Shown: piece by piece, positions 16,445-26,090 of the stretch
Layout: each line of letters starts with the position of its first letter
Numbering within the stretch: position 1 is the first letter of the stretch
Source: Kaistia geumhonensis
Lineage (GTDB): Bacteria; Pseudomonadota; Alphaproteobacteria; Rhizobiales; Kaistiaceae
NCBI RefSeq assembly: GCF_030815145.1
Contig: NZ_JAUSWJ010000001.1
Span: forward strand, 1,240,001-1,304,000
Direction: 5' to 3'
DNA: 64,000 nt
Position numbers and translations under genes: made by a program
Notes under the pieces: generated by a model
Told to the model about the DNA's origin: nothing
The model's database searches: none
What the model saw: the letters and a program-made list of their open reading frames with translations, nothing else

Positions 16445-18121
16445 TTGACCGGACTGAATTGCCTGCGACTGATCTGCCGTGTCGCGATGCTGTGGGTCTT
16501 GGTCGTCTGCAGCGCGTCAGCCGCCAGGGCAGAGGCCGTTCCGGCCCAGGCGGTCGAGGACGCCTTTCCGCTTCGGGCCGCCGACACGTCCAGCCCGCGC
16601 GACACGCTGAGCACGTTTCTCCGCGAGTTCCGTGACAGTGCGGAGGCCTGGCGGAGCGGCAAGAGCCGCGACGTGATCGACCGGGCGCTGGCGCGCGCGC
16701 GTGACACCATCGACTTCAGCGACGTGCCGGCCCTCGGCTATGGCGCGGCGACGCTGATCGACATGGCGCTGCTGAGCGAGGTGCTCGACCGCGTGCAGCT
16801 CCCGCCGCTGGCGGACATCCCCGGCGATGCCGATCTTTCGTCTGACAGGGACGACGAGCTGACACGCTGGGTGATCCCCAACACCCGGCTCGAGATCGTG
16901 AAGATCACCGAGGGGCCGCGCGCCGGCGAATATCTGTTCTCGAAGGAGACCGTCGAGGACCTTCACGCCTATTACGACCTCGTGAAGGACGTGCCCTACC
17001 AGCCCGGGGCGCTCGCCGGCATCTATGAGGACGTGCTGTCGAGCCCCGGCGACTGGGTGCCCGAGAGGTTTCGCGACACGCTGCCCGTCTGGGCGACCAG
17101 CGTGGCCGCCGGGCATGCCATATGGCAGTGGATCGCGCTGGTGGTTCTCATCGCCGTCTGCCTGCCGCTCGTCGCGGTCATCCTGCGCGCCGGAATCCGT
17201 TGGGACGCCAGACGACGCTCGAACAGCCCTTGGCTCCGCTTCGGGACGCCGGCCGCGCTGATCCTCGTCGTCGCCATGGCGGAGCTTTTCGAAAACCTTG
17301 CCGAGAACGTGATCGGCCTTCTCGAACTCCCCATGGAGATCACCGGCTTCTTCGTCCTCGCCATTCAGGCGGCAGGGCTCGCCTGGCTGGTGTTCGTGCT
17401 GTCGAACAGACTCGCCGATGCGATCGGCGGGCTCAGATACGGATCGGACGGACGGTCGCATCTCGATGCGGCCATGACGCGGATGCTGTTCCGCCTGATC
17501 AGCCTCTGCTTCATGATCCTCCTCGTCGCTTTCGCGGCCAGCCGGATCGGGATTCCGATCGCGCCCCTGGTGGCCGGTCTCGGCGCGGGCGGCCTCGCCA
17601 TCGCCCTCGCGGTGAGGCACACTCTGGAAAACATCATCGGCGGGCTGACGCTGTTCGCCGACCGGCCGGTGCGGGTCGGCGACTTTTGCCGCTATGGCGA
17701 GAATGTCGGGACGGTCGAGGAAATCGGGCTGCGCTCGACGCGCATCCGCACATTGGAGCAGAGCCTCGTCACCGTTCCCAACAGCGAATTCTCGCAGATG
17801 CATCTCGACAATTTCACGGCGCGCCGCCTGCGCCTTCTGAAGACGCTGCTGCATATCCGCCATGACACGACGATCGAGCAGATGCGCCGTCTGCTCGCGG
17901 AGCTCCGCGCTCTCCTCGCCGCCGATCCGCTCGTGGTGCCCGAGAGCTGCCACGTCCGCTTCGTCGGCTATGGCGCCTTCTCGAAGGATATCGAGGTCTT
18001 CGCCTATTTGCGATGCGAGGACGAGAAGAGCTTCCTCGCCGCCCGGGAGGAGCTCCTGTTCAGGATCGAGGAAATCGTCCAGCACGTCGATGCCGGCTTT
18101 GCCGTCGGGGCCAGCCCGTGA
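16445..18121 (+). CDS. MscS-family mechanosensitive channel with periplasmic N-terminal domain
   Basis: A 558-residue protein starting with TTG at 16445; GGAG lies 5 bases upstream and the product then begins with a signal peptide (LICRVAMLWVLVVCSASAA). Residues ~30-220 are a soluble periplasmic domain, followed by TM helices near HAIWQWIALVVLIAVCLPLV, WLRFGTPAALILVVAMAEL and GFFVLAIQAAGLAWLVFVLS, and the MscS pore helix with PLVAGLGAGGLAIALAVRHT. The beta domain follows (LTLFADRPVRVGDF, ENVGTVEEIGLRSTRIRTLE, VTVPNSEFS). The protein releases solutes on hypo-osmotic shock or acts as a small-ion channel. It is a single gene. Confidence 0.93.
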   Translation: MTGLNCLRLICRVAMLWVLVVCSASAARAEAVPAQAVEDAFPLRAADTSSPRDTLSTFLREFRDSAEAWRSGKSRDVIDRALARARDTIDFSDVPALGYGAATLIDMALLSEVLDRVQLPPLADIPGDADLSSDRDDELTRWVIPNTRLEIVKITEGPRAGEYLFSKETVEDLHAYYDLVKDVPYQPGALAGIYEDVLSSPGDWVPERFRDTLPVWATSVAAGHAIWQWIALVVLIAVCLPLVAVILRAGIRWDARRRSNSPWLRFGTPAALILVVAMAELFENLAENVIGLLELPMEITGFFVLAIQAAGLAWLVFVLSNRLADAIGGLRYGSDGRSHLDAAMTRMLFRLISLCFMILLVAFAASRIGIPIAPLVAGLGAGGLAIALAVRHTLENIIGGLTLFADRPVRVGDFCRYGENVGTVEEIGLRSTRIRTLEQSLVTVPNSEFSQMHLDNFTARRLRLLKTLLHIRHDTTIEQMRRLLAELRALLAADPLVVPESCHVRFVGYGAFSKDIEVFAYLRCEDEKSFLAAREELLFRIEEIVQHVDAGFAVGASP

Positions 18122-18580
18122 ACGGTCCTGGAAAACGCGAGGCCGCATCGGCCATCTGTTGATCGACGGCTCTCGAATTCAGAGGATCGGGACCCACGGT
18201 CGGACTAAAGCGCGCGCCGATCTTTCTCTGTCTCGCCGATCCCTTTTCACACGCCAAGCAACTGGCCTCAGTGGATCTGGCCAGCGATGACGCAGTCATG
18301 GTCCGGCCCTGACCCCGACCCCCGCCGCGACAAGCCGCGCGACATGCCGCGCCCCCTCCACCGTCATGCCCGGGCTCGTCCCGGGCATCCACGTCTTTCT
18401 CTGTGGGGCGCGGCTAGCAGGCAGCAAGACGTGGATGGCTACGAAAAGCGCGGCCATGACAGATAAACGAGATGGTTGGCTCGTTCAGAAAACGACCGTT
18501 TTCGGGACATTTGAGGCTGGAATGACTTGGCGACTTGGCGCCAACAGCGCATGCTCACCACATCATAGAATATGGCTTGG
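18122..18580. other. Intergenic region containing repeat copy 2
   Basis: No gene seen. Bases 18328-18512 are the second copy of the palindromic repeat; the rest shows no recognisable element and lies between the 3' ends of the convergent MscS and DUF262 genes. Confidence 0.6.
18328..18512 (+). repeat. Dispersed palindromic repeat, copy 2
   Basis: Direct-orientation copy of 10131-10318. Shared blocks in order: CGACAAGCCG, CCGTCATGCCCGGGCTCG, CCCGGGCATCCACGTCTTTCT less one base, AAGACGTGGATGGC, GGCCATGAC, GGTTGGCT and GAAAACGACCGTTTTCGGGA. The CATCCACGTCTT and AAGACGTGGATGG parts pair with each other, as do GTCATG and CATGAC, so the element is a long imperfect hairpin. It ends 68 bp from the stop of the DUF262 gene. 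Confidence 0.85.
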
Positions 18581-20284
18581 CTATTCGGCCTTCGCTTCCG
18601 GCATTGGCGTGGCCGCGGCAGTTGACTCGATCGGTCCCCGCCACAGCGCTTCGGCCTTCGAAAACAGGGTTTCAGCGCGGTGTTTGATTGCGGTTTCGTC
18701 CCATTGCGCTCGATCGAGCACGAAGCGATTTAGTTCGATGTGAGTGTTGGCCAGCTTCGCCTTTTTCTCCCGAAACGGCAGGTTGCCCAACTCAGTATTG
18801 TAGGCAGTCAGCGAAAGATTGCCAAAGGTGTCCTTTAGGCGTGCATGCACGGAGTCCGCGTGCAAGCCAATCTCGTTCTCCCATTCCGCAGTCATGGTCT
18901 GCGGCATGATGTGCTCGATCGTCGCGTTGGTCAGATCGACCCGCTCCCTGTGACCGAAAGCCTCTTCAAGTCGGAGCAGCACATAACGGGTGTAGCCCCG
19001 CCCGTACTGCGCAAAATTCTTGAAGTTCTCGCCGAACTCCGCGTCGTTCGGGAAACGCCGACCACCCGCTCCAGTCGACATCGCTACGTGTAGCCACGAG
19101 ACATGATTCTCCCGAGGAAACTGCCGTGCCCATTGAAGAAAGAGTTTGTTGAGAGCGTTGGTGGGTACCACGCAAACCGCCCGACGGACGACGAAGGACT
19201 CCACCAGATCAAGGCACTTTTCCAGATCTTCTGAGCTGATGGTGCCGGCATTTCGCGCCTCAAATAGCCGAAGGAGCAACGGGTAGGAGGTGCCGACATC
19301 CAGGCTTCTCAAGTTCATGAGACGCTTCCGGATCGAAGGCGTCTGTTCGAGGGACGGATCGAGGATGCTGGCGTAAATGACTGAGAAGTTCGTCATCCGA
19401 CCCAATTCAGCCTCGACGTCAGCTGGTTCCTGCATACCCTTTAGGAGGGCCTTCGTCGCTGCGTATATGCCGCGCTGGTAGACGTTATCGCCGCCTTTCA
19501 TCGCGTAGTGCCGAAGGAACTCCGTAATGTTATCACCGAGCCGCTGCTCCATCGGCGCCCAATACTTGGTGTAAATGCGCTCTTGATCACCCCCGGTTGA
19601 CATTGAGTGACGAAAGCGCATCAGAATGTAGTTTCGGACCAAGTCGGCTTGGGTGAGCGGCTCACCCTTAAAATTTAGGCTTTCGAAGATAAGGTAAGGG
19701 TCGTCGTCGTCCCCCAAGTTGATCATAACCACCTGCAACGCACGCTCGACAGTCGTCAGCACCTTGGCGCGGTCGATGGCATCACCGTTGGGATCAAGGC
19801 CGCGAAGCAGTTGGTTCTTGAAGTAGGCATATGCTTCGGACATCAGACTTTGATCGTCGGGGACCACGCGATCCAGTATGATCGCACGGTAGCGGTCGCG
19901 ATCAATCTGCGTGGGAACAAACTTTAGCGTGTCCTCCGGCTCTCGGAACCGGTTCGTGAGATAGACCTCCTGGATACGGTCGGACGAGTTCTTGTCGAGC
20001 GTATCGCGTAGCGCCGCTAGCAGGATTGAGACCGTCGTCAGGCGCTGCTGACCGTCGATGATCAGATATTTGCTAACGCCTACCGGCACACTACGCGCCG
20101 GGACGGAGACTATCGTGCCCATGAAGTGCGCCGACTTTTCGTCAGCATCGTACTGAACGAGCATGTCGTCCCACAGAGTCTTCCAGTTTGGCAGGCGCCA
20201 GGAGTACGGGCGCTGGAACAGTGGAATCAGGTTCTGCTTTTCGCCATTGAAGTACTGGATAACCTGCGCTGGTGAAGCTTCCAC
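18581..20284 (-). CDS. Single-chain DUF262/DUF1524 protein (GmrSD-like, predicted type IV restriction)
   Basis: A 567-residue protein. The start is GTG 20284, where GGGAGG lies 6 bases upstream. The N-terminal DUF262 (GmrS/ParB-like NTPase) domain has IPLFQRPYSWRLPNWKTLWD near residues 20-39, LIIDGQQRLTTVSILL near 74-89 and the FESLNFKGEPLTQADLVRN block near 200-218. The C-terminal DUF1524 His-Me finger nuclease has ATIEHIMPQTM near 454-464 and GNLSLTAYNTELGN near 488-501. GmrSD-type enzymes use nucleotide hydrolysis to cut phage DNA with modified bases; that activity is inferred from family. It stands alone, without a methylase, is less GC-rich than its neighbours, and is bracketed by repeat sequences. 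Confidence 0.9.
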   Translation of the reverse strand: MEASPAQVIQYFNGEKQNLIPLFQRPYSWRLPNWKTLWDDMLVQYDADEKSAHFMGTIVSVPARSVPVGVSKYLIIDGQQRLTTVSILLAALRDTLDKNSSDRIQEVYLTNRFREPEDTLKFVPTQIDRDRYRAIILDRVVPDDQSLMSEAYAYFKNQLLRGLDPNGDAIDRAKVLTTVERALQVVMINLGDDDDPYLIFESLNFKGEPLTQADLVRNYILMRFRHSMSTGGDQERIYTKYWAPMEQRLGDNITEFLRHYAMKGGDNVYQRGIYAATKALLKGMQEPADVEAELGRMTNFSVIYASILDPSLEQTPSIRKRLMNLRSLDVGTSYPLLLRLFEARNAGTISSEDLEKCLDLVESFVVRRAVCVVPTNALNKLFLQWARQFPRENHVSWLHVAMSTGAGGRRFPNDAEFGENFKNFAQYGRGYTRYVLLRLEEAFGHRERVDLTNATIEHIMPQTMTAEWENEIGLHADSVHARLKDTFGNLSLTAYNTELGNLPFREKKAKLANTHIELNRFVLDRAQWDETAIKHRAETLFSKAEALWRGPIESTAAATPMPEAKAE

Positions 20285-20704
20285 GCATTCCCTCCCAATC
20301 AATTTCGATGACGACTAGCAGACGGGGCCAAATTCTTGCCCCAGGCTCGGCGCCATTGGCTCGACGATATCGGCGGAACGCGGATCGATTGATCGATATA
20401 AGGAAGGCTACGCCGAACTGAGAGCGCAGGCACGCACTTCGGCGGGTATCATATGATCCGTGTTCCATTTCGTACGAGAGCAGACATTCCGGACCTCAGC
20501 AATGGCTCGACTATAGATGTTTGCTCGTGTCCCCAAAACGAACGCTTTCCCGACGTCGTCTCCGCCAGTTTCATTGGAATTGACCGGGTTCCGGCCTCGG
20601 TCCGAAAACCGCGTCGGAATTCCACTGTCCGCAATACCTCCGTATCCCGAACGGCAAGGCGGCGGCCGCCCTCCCTCAGCGGCCGCCCCCATCCTTCCCT
20701 CCCC
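20285..20704. other. Intergenic region upstream of the DUF262 gene
   Basis: No gene supported on either strand. The AT-richer part (20440-20560) must hold the DUF262 promoter or lie just behind it. A degenerate inverted copy of the repeat end motif is at 20528-20552. Confidence 0.5.
20528..20552 (-). repeat. Degenerate inverted copy of the repeat end motif
   Basis: The plus strand reads TGTCCCCAAAACGAACGCTT, then TCCCG. Reverse complements of the two full copies end TGTCCCGAAAACGGTCGTTT and TGTTCCGAAAACGGTCGTTT, so most positions agree. Its orientation is opposite to the motif at 18486-18510, so the DUF262 gene is bracketed by inward-facing copies like degenerate terminal inverted repeats. 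Confidence 0.5.
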
Positions 20705-22234
20705 CTACTCCACCAGTTCGATATCCCCCGGCTTCCAGCTCTTGTCGAACCAGGGTTCCAGCGGGCCGTAGAGGCGGAGCAGCGTGTTCCAGCCCTTGCC
20801 GGGCATGGTCTGGACCCAGTTATCTTCCTGGCCTTCCGGCGCCTTGGGGCCGAACCAGATCGTCACCGATCCGTCGGCGCTGGTCTTGAGGTTCGGGTGG
20901 TTGCTGTCGACGCCGGCGGTCTTCTGGTCGGTCTCCAGCAGCGAGCGGGTCTCGTTGTCATAGACGACGAACGACCAGAACTCCTTGGCCGGCACCGGAC
21001 CGGGCAGCGTCACCTTGTAGGTCTTGCCGCCATCGAGGACATTGCCCTTCGCGTCCTTGAACGAGCCGGCATAGGCCGAGCCGGAGCCGACCTTGGAATA
21101 GGCCATCGCCGGGGTGATGCCGGTCGCGTAGTAGAAGAACATCGCCTTCGCGTCGAGCAGCCGCGCTGCGCCGTCGAGGAACTGGTAGCTGCCGCCCACG
21201 AAGGGGGTGAACCACTGCCGGTCGGGGTAGAATTTCGTGCCCGGATCGCGGCTGTCGAAGAGGATCGTGCGCGCCGTCGCGTTGCCGACCGCCACCGCGT
21301 CGGCGAGGATCGTCTTCATCCGCTCGTCGGGGGCGAAGGGCTTGCCCTTGGCGATGCCGATCGAGGCGAAGAGGCCGACGAGGTCGGGCTCGACGAAGTC
21401 GGCCGGCTCGCGCTGCACCACCTCGTTCAGCTCGTCGTAGAAGCTCACGTCGTTTGCGCTGATCGTGTTGAATTTTGCGCCGGAAATGTTGACGAATGTC
21501 GCCTTCGGCGTTTCGCCGCTCTCGGTCGACGCGCCGAGCGGATGGATGTTCGTTCCCGCCTTGGCATGGGCGACGGACGCGGCGATGTCGCCGTCCTTCA
21601 CGAAGACGCGGAAGAAGACGAGCAGCGTGTTGGTGCGCGGCTCCTTGACGAAATAGCCCTCCGCCGGGACCTCGCCCTTCCAGCCCGGCGGCAGGAAGAG
21701 ATAGCGCCCGCCCTTGCCCGCATCCGGCCCCGTCAGCCCGATATCGGTCACCCAGCGGAAATAGCCGTCATCGACCGGGCCGAGCACGCCGGTCGGCACC
21801 TTGAGCACCGTCGGCCCGGCGGAAAGATCAATGCAGGCAAGGGCCTAGACGGTGGTCGTGTTCGGCGTCAGGAACAGCGTGCGCGCGTCCATCAGGCCTT
21901 CGGTGATGGCGACGCCCTGGTTCGCCTTGGCGCCGGCGGCCTCGAGGCCGTTGCAGACGGCGCGGACCGAGGTGGCCGGCATGCCCTCCATGAAGGCCTC
22001 GACGCCGCGCGAGAAATCGAGATTGTCGTAGACGAGCTTGACCGTCGCCGCGTCCGGCGCGCCATGCTTGAAGCGCAGCGTCCCCAGCCGCGTCTCGACG
22101 CTCTCGGGCGTCGTGATCTTGGCCGGGACGTCTGCGGAATAGGTCGGCGTCTCGGCCAGGGCCGAAGCCGCGCCGAGCAGCATCAGGCCCGCCGCGAGCG
22201 CGGCCGGCCGGCGGAGGAGTAATGTCGGATCCAT
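20705..22234 (-). pseudogene. DUF1254/DUF1214 exported protein interrupted by one in-frame amber codon
   Basis: One continuous frame from ATG 22234 to 20705, except for a single TAG at 21847-21845. The N-terminal part has a signal peptide (AALAAGLMLLGAASALA) and the DUF1254 start (AVCNGLEAAGAKANQGVAIT). At the break it reads LTPNTTTV-stop-ALACIDLSAGP, then VLKVPTGVLGPVDDGYFRWV in the same frame. Homologues as I know them have Tyr at this place (TTTVYA), so one base change (TAC or TAT to TAG) explains the stop. The downstream DUF1254/DUF1214 parts (FPLPPGW-like region, GNATARTIL, WSFVVYDNETRSLL, NWVQTMPGKGWNTLLRLYGP) are intact, which suggests a recent event, a sequencing error or suppression. 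A GTG at 21808 could restart translation of the second part but has no clear ribosome site. Confidence 0.85.
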
Positions 22235-22384
22235 CGTGATTTTCCCCGAGTTGATGGTCACGTGAATGCTAGGATGCCGGAGTTGCGCCGCCAATCTCAC
22301 TTCGCGACAAAGGGCCGGGCAGCCATGCGCCCGGATCACGCCGGTGCCGGCGTCCGGCGCGTGCGTCGGCGATTGCTCGCGCCC

Positions 22385-22969
22385 CTAGTCCGCCCGCCGC
22401 CCCAGTTCCCGCATCTGCGCCAGCCAGCCGTTGCGCGTCTGCTCGCTCGCGCCCTCGACATTGCCGAAAAGTGTCTCGTGGATCGGCTTCATGCCCGTGA
22501 AGGCGAGGATATTTCGCTCCAGTCCCCGCACGCCATGGGCGCCGAAGAACCAGCGATAGATCATCGCCGGCATGCCCATGGTGACGACGACGCGGGCCGA
22601 GCGTCCGGCGAGCAGCTTCTTCGGGAAGCCGTTTTCCTGATAGGCGAAGGCCGTGCCCGGGCGGAAGACCTGCTCGAGAAAGGCCTTGAGCAGCGCTGGC
22701 ATCGTGCCGAGCCACAGCGGGAAGACGAGCACGACATGGTCGGCGGCGAGCAGCGCCTCGGCCGCCGCGGTCAGCCCCTCGGGAACGGCGCCGTGCTCGA
22801 ACTCCTGCTGCGAGCGCAGGAAGGGGATGTCGAGGCTCGCGAGGCGGATCACCGACGCGTCATGGCCGGCGGCGGCAGCGCCCTCGGCATAGGCCGCCGC
22901 GAGCGCGTGGCAGAGTCGGCCCTCCGCCGCATCGGGATGGCCGTCGATGATGAGAATGCGCTTCGCCAT
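22385..22969 (-). CDS. Flavodoxin-fold NAD(P)H dehydrogenase (quinone) family protein
   Basis: A 194-residue protein; ATG 22969 with GGAGC ribosome site. It starts MAKRILIIDGHPDAAEGRLC, the FMN-phosphate loop of the MdaB/KefF/NQO family, and has DHVVLVFPLWLGTMPALLKA, then FLEQVFRPGTAFAYQENGFP, the standard quinone-reductase block, plus RSARVVVTMGMPAMIYRWFF. Members carry out two-electron reduction of quinones or act as KefF-like ancillary proteins. No Kef channel is adjacent. Physiological substrate unknown. Confidence 0.9.
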   Translation of the reverse strand: MAKRILIIDGHPDAAEGRLCHALAAAYAEGAAAAGHDASVIRLASLDIPFLRSQQEFEHGAVPEGLTAAAEALLAADHVVLVFPLWLGTMPALLKAFLEQVFRPGTAFAYQENGFPKKLLAGRSARVVVTMGMPAMIYRWFFGAHGVRGLERNILAFTGMKPIHETLFGNVEGASEQTRNGWLAQMRELGRRAD

Positions 22970-23092
22970 GGTGTTGCTCCGCCGCGCGTCTTGAGGCGGG
23001 GAAACCATGGCGGAGCGCCAGCCAGGCGCCTTGATCGCGATCAACCGGCGATCCTGGCGCGCGGGGATGAGGCCCTCCCCGTCGGCCGGGCT

Positions 23093-24073
23093 TCAGGCGA
23101 AGCCGACCACCGCATGCGGCACATAGGGCGCCTCGAGCTCGCTGAGCTCGTAGTCGTCGAGCCTCACCGAAAGAGCGGCTGCGGCATCGTCGAGATGCTC
23201 CACCTTGGTGGCGCCGACGATCGGGGCCGCGACGGGGGACTTCTGAAGCACCCAGGCGAGCGCGACCTGCGCACGCGGAATGCCGCGCTCCGCCGCCACA
23301 TGCGCCACGGCCTCGACCACCTTCCGGTCGGCGTCGGCCGTCTTGTCGTAGAGGCTCTTGCCGAATTCGTCTTTCTCGCCGCGGGCCGTCGCGGTGTCCC
23401 AGTCGCGCGTCAGGCGGCCGCGGGCGAGCGGGCTCCAGGGAATGACGCCGATGCCCTCCGAGACGCAGAGCGGCAGCATCTCGCGCTCTTCCTCGCGATA
23501 GAGCAGGTTGACGTAATTCTGCATCGAGACGAAGCGGGTCCAGCCGTTCTTCTCCTGCAGCGCCAGCATCTTGGCGAACTGCCAGGCGAACATCGACGAG
23601 GCGCCGATATAGCGGGCCTTGCCGGCGCGCACGACATCCTCGAGCGCTTCCAGCGTTTCCTCGATCGGCGTCGCGTAGTCGAAGCGATGCACCTGGTAGA
23701 GATCGACATAGTCGGTGCCGAGCCGGCGCAGGCTGTTGTCGATCTCGGAGAGGATCGCCTTCCTCGAAAGGCCGGCGCCGTTCGGCCCGGGGCGCATGCG
23801 GCCATAGACCTTGGTGGCGATCACCACCTCGTCGCGCCTGGCGAACTCCTTGAGCGCGCGGCCGAGAATCTCCTCGCTGGTCCCCTCCGAATAACCGTTG
23901 GCCGTATCGAAGAAATTGATGCCGAGGTCGAGCGCCTTGCGGATGAAGGGGCGGCTCTGATCCTCCGGCAGCGTCCAGCTGTGGGTGCCGCGGGCCGGAT
24001 CGCCATAGCTCATGCAGCCGAGGCAGATGCGCGAGACTTCGAGGCCGGTGCGGCCGAGACGCGTGTAGTCCAT
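23093..24073 (-). CDS. Aldo/keto reductase
   Basis: A 326-residue TIM-barrel oxidoreductase starting MDYTRLGRTGLEVSRICLGC. The catalytic tetrad region is seen as NFFDTANGYSEGTSEEILGR (Asp, Tyr), VVIATKVYGRM (Lys) and LYQVHRFDYATPIEETLEAL (His). NADPH-binding sequence follows near PWSPLARGRLTRDW and APIVGATKVEHLDDA. The closest familiar type is the AKR that in many genomes is called YajO-like or pyridoxal-reductase-like. The frame extends upstream past 24073 but the family start is clear. It is a single gene. Confidence 0.93.
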   Translation of the reverse strand: MDYTRLGRTGLEVSRICLGCMSYGDPARGTHSWTLPEDQSRPFIRKALDLGINFFDTANGYSEGTSEEILGRALKEFARRDEVVIATKVYGRMRPGPNGAGLSRKAILSEIDNSLRRLGTDYVDLYQVHRFDYATPIEETLEALEDVVRAGKARYIGASSMFAWQFAKMLALQEKNGWTRFVSMQNYVNLLYREEEREMLPLCVSEGIGVIPWSPLARGRLTRDWDTATARGEKDEFGKSLYDKTADADRKVVEAVAHVAAERGIPRAQVALAWVLQKSPVAAPIVGATKVEHLDDAAAALSVRLDDYELSELEAPYVPHAVVGFA

Positions 24074-24312
24074 GGGGTCCTCCGGGAATGCGGAAAGGCT
24101 GGGGCCGCCAGGCGGCCGGGCGGGGAGCGCGCGGCGGAGGCGGCGCGATCGTATCGATTCAAAGCCTAGCCCAGCCTCGGGCTGTGCGGCAGCCCATAAT
24201 TTCGTGAGCAGACGGATCGCGCGGGATCTGGAGGCGGGCTGGACGACCATTCGTGAGGCTTCGGCAAGGTTTCGCCGCTAGGGTATCCCGGCCCTCTCCC
24301 CGGAAGGCCGTC

Positions 24313-25497
24313 ATGCACCAGCGTCCCTTGCCGGCCGCCGAAGCGGACCTGCTCGATCACGCCCTTGTCCGGCGTTCGGTGCGGCTCGCTTTCCCGCCGG
24401 CGCTCGAACGGCGCTACGAGGCCGAGACGCGGCGGCAGCGCTGTCGCCACCTCTCCCTGCGCCTCGCCATCGCCGTCGCCATGTTCGATCTCTTCATCCT
24501 GAACGACGCGGTGATGCTGCCGGATGTGCTCGCGCTGTCGGCAGCGCTGCGCTTCGTGGTCACCGGCCTCGGCATCGCCGTCCTCGCGCTGCTGCGCCGC
24601 GATCCGCCGCCCTTCGCGCGGGAAGGCGCGGTGGCGGTCTTCGTACTCGTCGCCGCGGCAACGCTGACGCTGATGATGCTTCTGTCCGATGCGCCCTATC
24701 GCGAACATCTCTCCTATGGGCAGCTCCTGGTGGTGATGTATACCGCGACAGTGCTGAGGCTGCGCTTCCCATTCACCCTCGCCATCTGCGCGGCCTGCTT
24801 CGCGCTGCATGTCGTCGCGATCACCGAGCTACAGGGCGTGCCCCCGCAGATCGCCCTGCACACCAGCGGCCTCGTGCTGGCGACAGCGATCTTCGCGCTG
24901 CTCGCCTGCTGGTCGCTCGAGCGCGAGGAGCGCATCATCTATCTGCAGGGCCTCGCGCAGCAGCGACAGGCCGAGGCGCTCGAGCGCCTGTCGCTCGCCG
25001 ATCCGCTGACGGGCCGCGGCAATCGCCGTGCGATCGACCGCAGCCTCGCATCGCTCGCCTCGTCGGGCGGGCCCATCGGTGTCCTGATCGCCGATATCGA
25101 TCACTTCAAGGCCTTCAACGACCATCACGGCCATCTGGCGGGCGACGACTGCATCCGCCGCGTGGCGGCGCTCATCGGAGAGGCCGGCGGCAATCACGCG
25201 GAGCTTTACCGCTTCGGCGGCGAGGAGTTCCTCGTCCTGCTGCCCGGGGCGGACCACGAGCAGGCGGCCGGCGTGGCCGAGGCGATGCGGCGCGCGGTCG
25301 AGACGGCGCGCATCGCGCATGGCGCGCTCCCGGCGGGAGGCGTCGTGACGGCCAGCTTCGGCGTCGCAGCGGGTCCGGCGGAGCGCACGCGCCAGCTGAT
25401 CGACGAGGCTGACGCGGCGCTCTATCGCGCAAAGCGCGGCGGGCGTAACCGCATCGAGCCCGGCGAGACTAGTCCGGCCGCTCGCCCGGCCAGGTGA
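24313..25497 (+). CDS. Membrane-bound diguanylate cyclase (GGDEF)
   Basis: A 394-residue protein; ATG 24313. An N-terminal cytosolic stretch ([20 protein letters not shown]) leads into about six TM helices (residues ~50-210). The GGDEF domain starts after a coiled linker at [20 protein letters not shown] and has [20 protein letters not shown], the [13 protein letters not shown] active-site loop and ASFGVAAG. The signature is GGEEF, a functional variant. No RxxD inhibitory site is present five residues upstream, so product inhibition may be absent. It makes c-di-GMP; with curli genes ~8 kb away a link to matrix is possible but unproven. Its 3' end overlaps the convergent YcgN gene by 29 bp. 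Confidence 0.93.
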   Translation: MHQRPLPAAEADLLDHALVRRSVRLAFPPALERRYEAETRRQRCRHLSLRLAIAVAMFDLFILNDAVMLPDVLALSAALRFVVTGLGIAVLALLRRDPPPFAREGAVAVFVLVAAATLTLMMLLSDAPYREHLSYGQLLVVMYTATVLRLRFPFTLAICAACFALHVVAITELQGVPPQIALHTSGLVLATAIFALLACWSLEREERIIYLQGLAQQRQAEALERLSLADPLTGRGNRRAIDRSLASLASSGGPIGVLIADIDHFKAFNDHHGHLAGDDCIRRVAALIGEAGGNHAELYRFGGEEFLVLLPGADHEQAAGVAEAMRRAVETARIAHGALPAGGVVTASFGVAAGPAERTRQLIDEADAALYRAKRGGRNRIEPGETSPAARPAR

Positions 25498-25954
25498 CGA
25501 CGAAGTCTTCGTATTCCTCGACCGGGATATCGGCTTCGCTTACCGTGCGCCCTGCCACCGAGATGCCGGCTTCGTGCACGGTCTCGGGATCACCCGAGAC
25601 GAGCGGATGCCACCAATAGAGGTCGCGCCCTTCGGCCACGAGGCGGTAGCCGCAGGTCGCCGGCAGCCAGGTGAGCGTGCGCACGGCATGCGGGTCGAGC
25701 GGGATGCAGTCCGGCACGCGGGTCGTCCGGTTGGGGTAGTCGGCGCAGCGGCAGCTCTCGTCGTCGAGCAGCTCGCAGGCGATCGCCGTCCAGACGATCT
25801 CGCCAGTGTCCCAGTCCTCCAGCTTGTTGAGGCAGCAACGCGCGCAGCCGTCGCAGAGCGATTCCCACTCTTCGCTGCTCATCTCCTCGAGCGTCAGGCG
25901 CTTCCAGAACGGGCTTTCGGCGCCACCGGTCTCTCCGCTGCTTTGAACGGGCAT
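25469..25954 (-). CDS. YcgN-family cysteine cluster protein (UPF0260)
   Basis: A 161-residue protein; ATG 25954. Diagnostic blocks are [20 protein letters not shown], then [18 protein letters not shown], the CxxCxxCC-type metal cluster motif, [20 protein letters not shown] and [20 protein letters not shown]. All conserved cysteines of the UPF0260 family are present. The family is thought to bind an Fe-S or other metal centre; the role is unknown. The last 29 bp overlap the end of the convergent diguanylate cyclase gene. Confidence 0.93.
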   Translation of the reverse strand: MPVQSSGETGGAESPFWKRLTLEEMSSEEWESLCDGCARCCLNKLEDWDTGEIVWTAIACELLDDESCRCADYPNRTTRVPDCIPLDPHAVRTLTWLPATCGYRLVAEGRDLYWWHPLVSGDPETVHEAGISVAGRTVSEADIPVEEYEDFVVTWPGERPD

Positions 25955-26090
25955 GAGAGTTGCGTATCCTTGATCGAACCTCTGCGACCGGGAGGTCCTA
26001 GCAGTTTTCCGTTCCGATTTGGAACGGGTTCTGCGAGCCGGCCCGGCGCTTGTGCTGGAACAGGCCGTGCCGCGCATTCTGGACTCTATC

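Noticed and set aside
20453-22222. 589-codon plus-strand frame opposite the DUF1254/DUF1214 gene
   Set aside because: Arg/Gly-rich shadow; domain motifs are on the minus strand. Long only because the real gene is GC3-rich.
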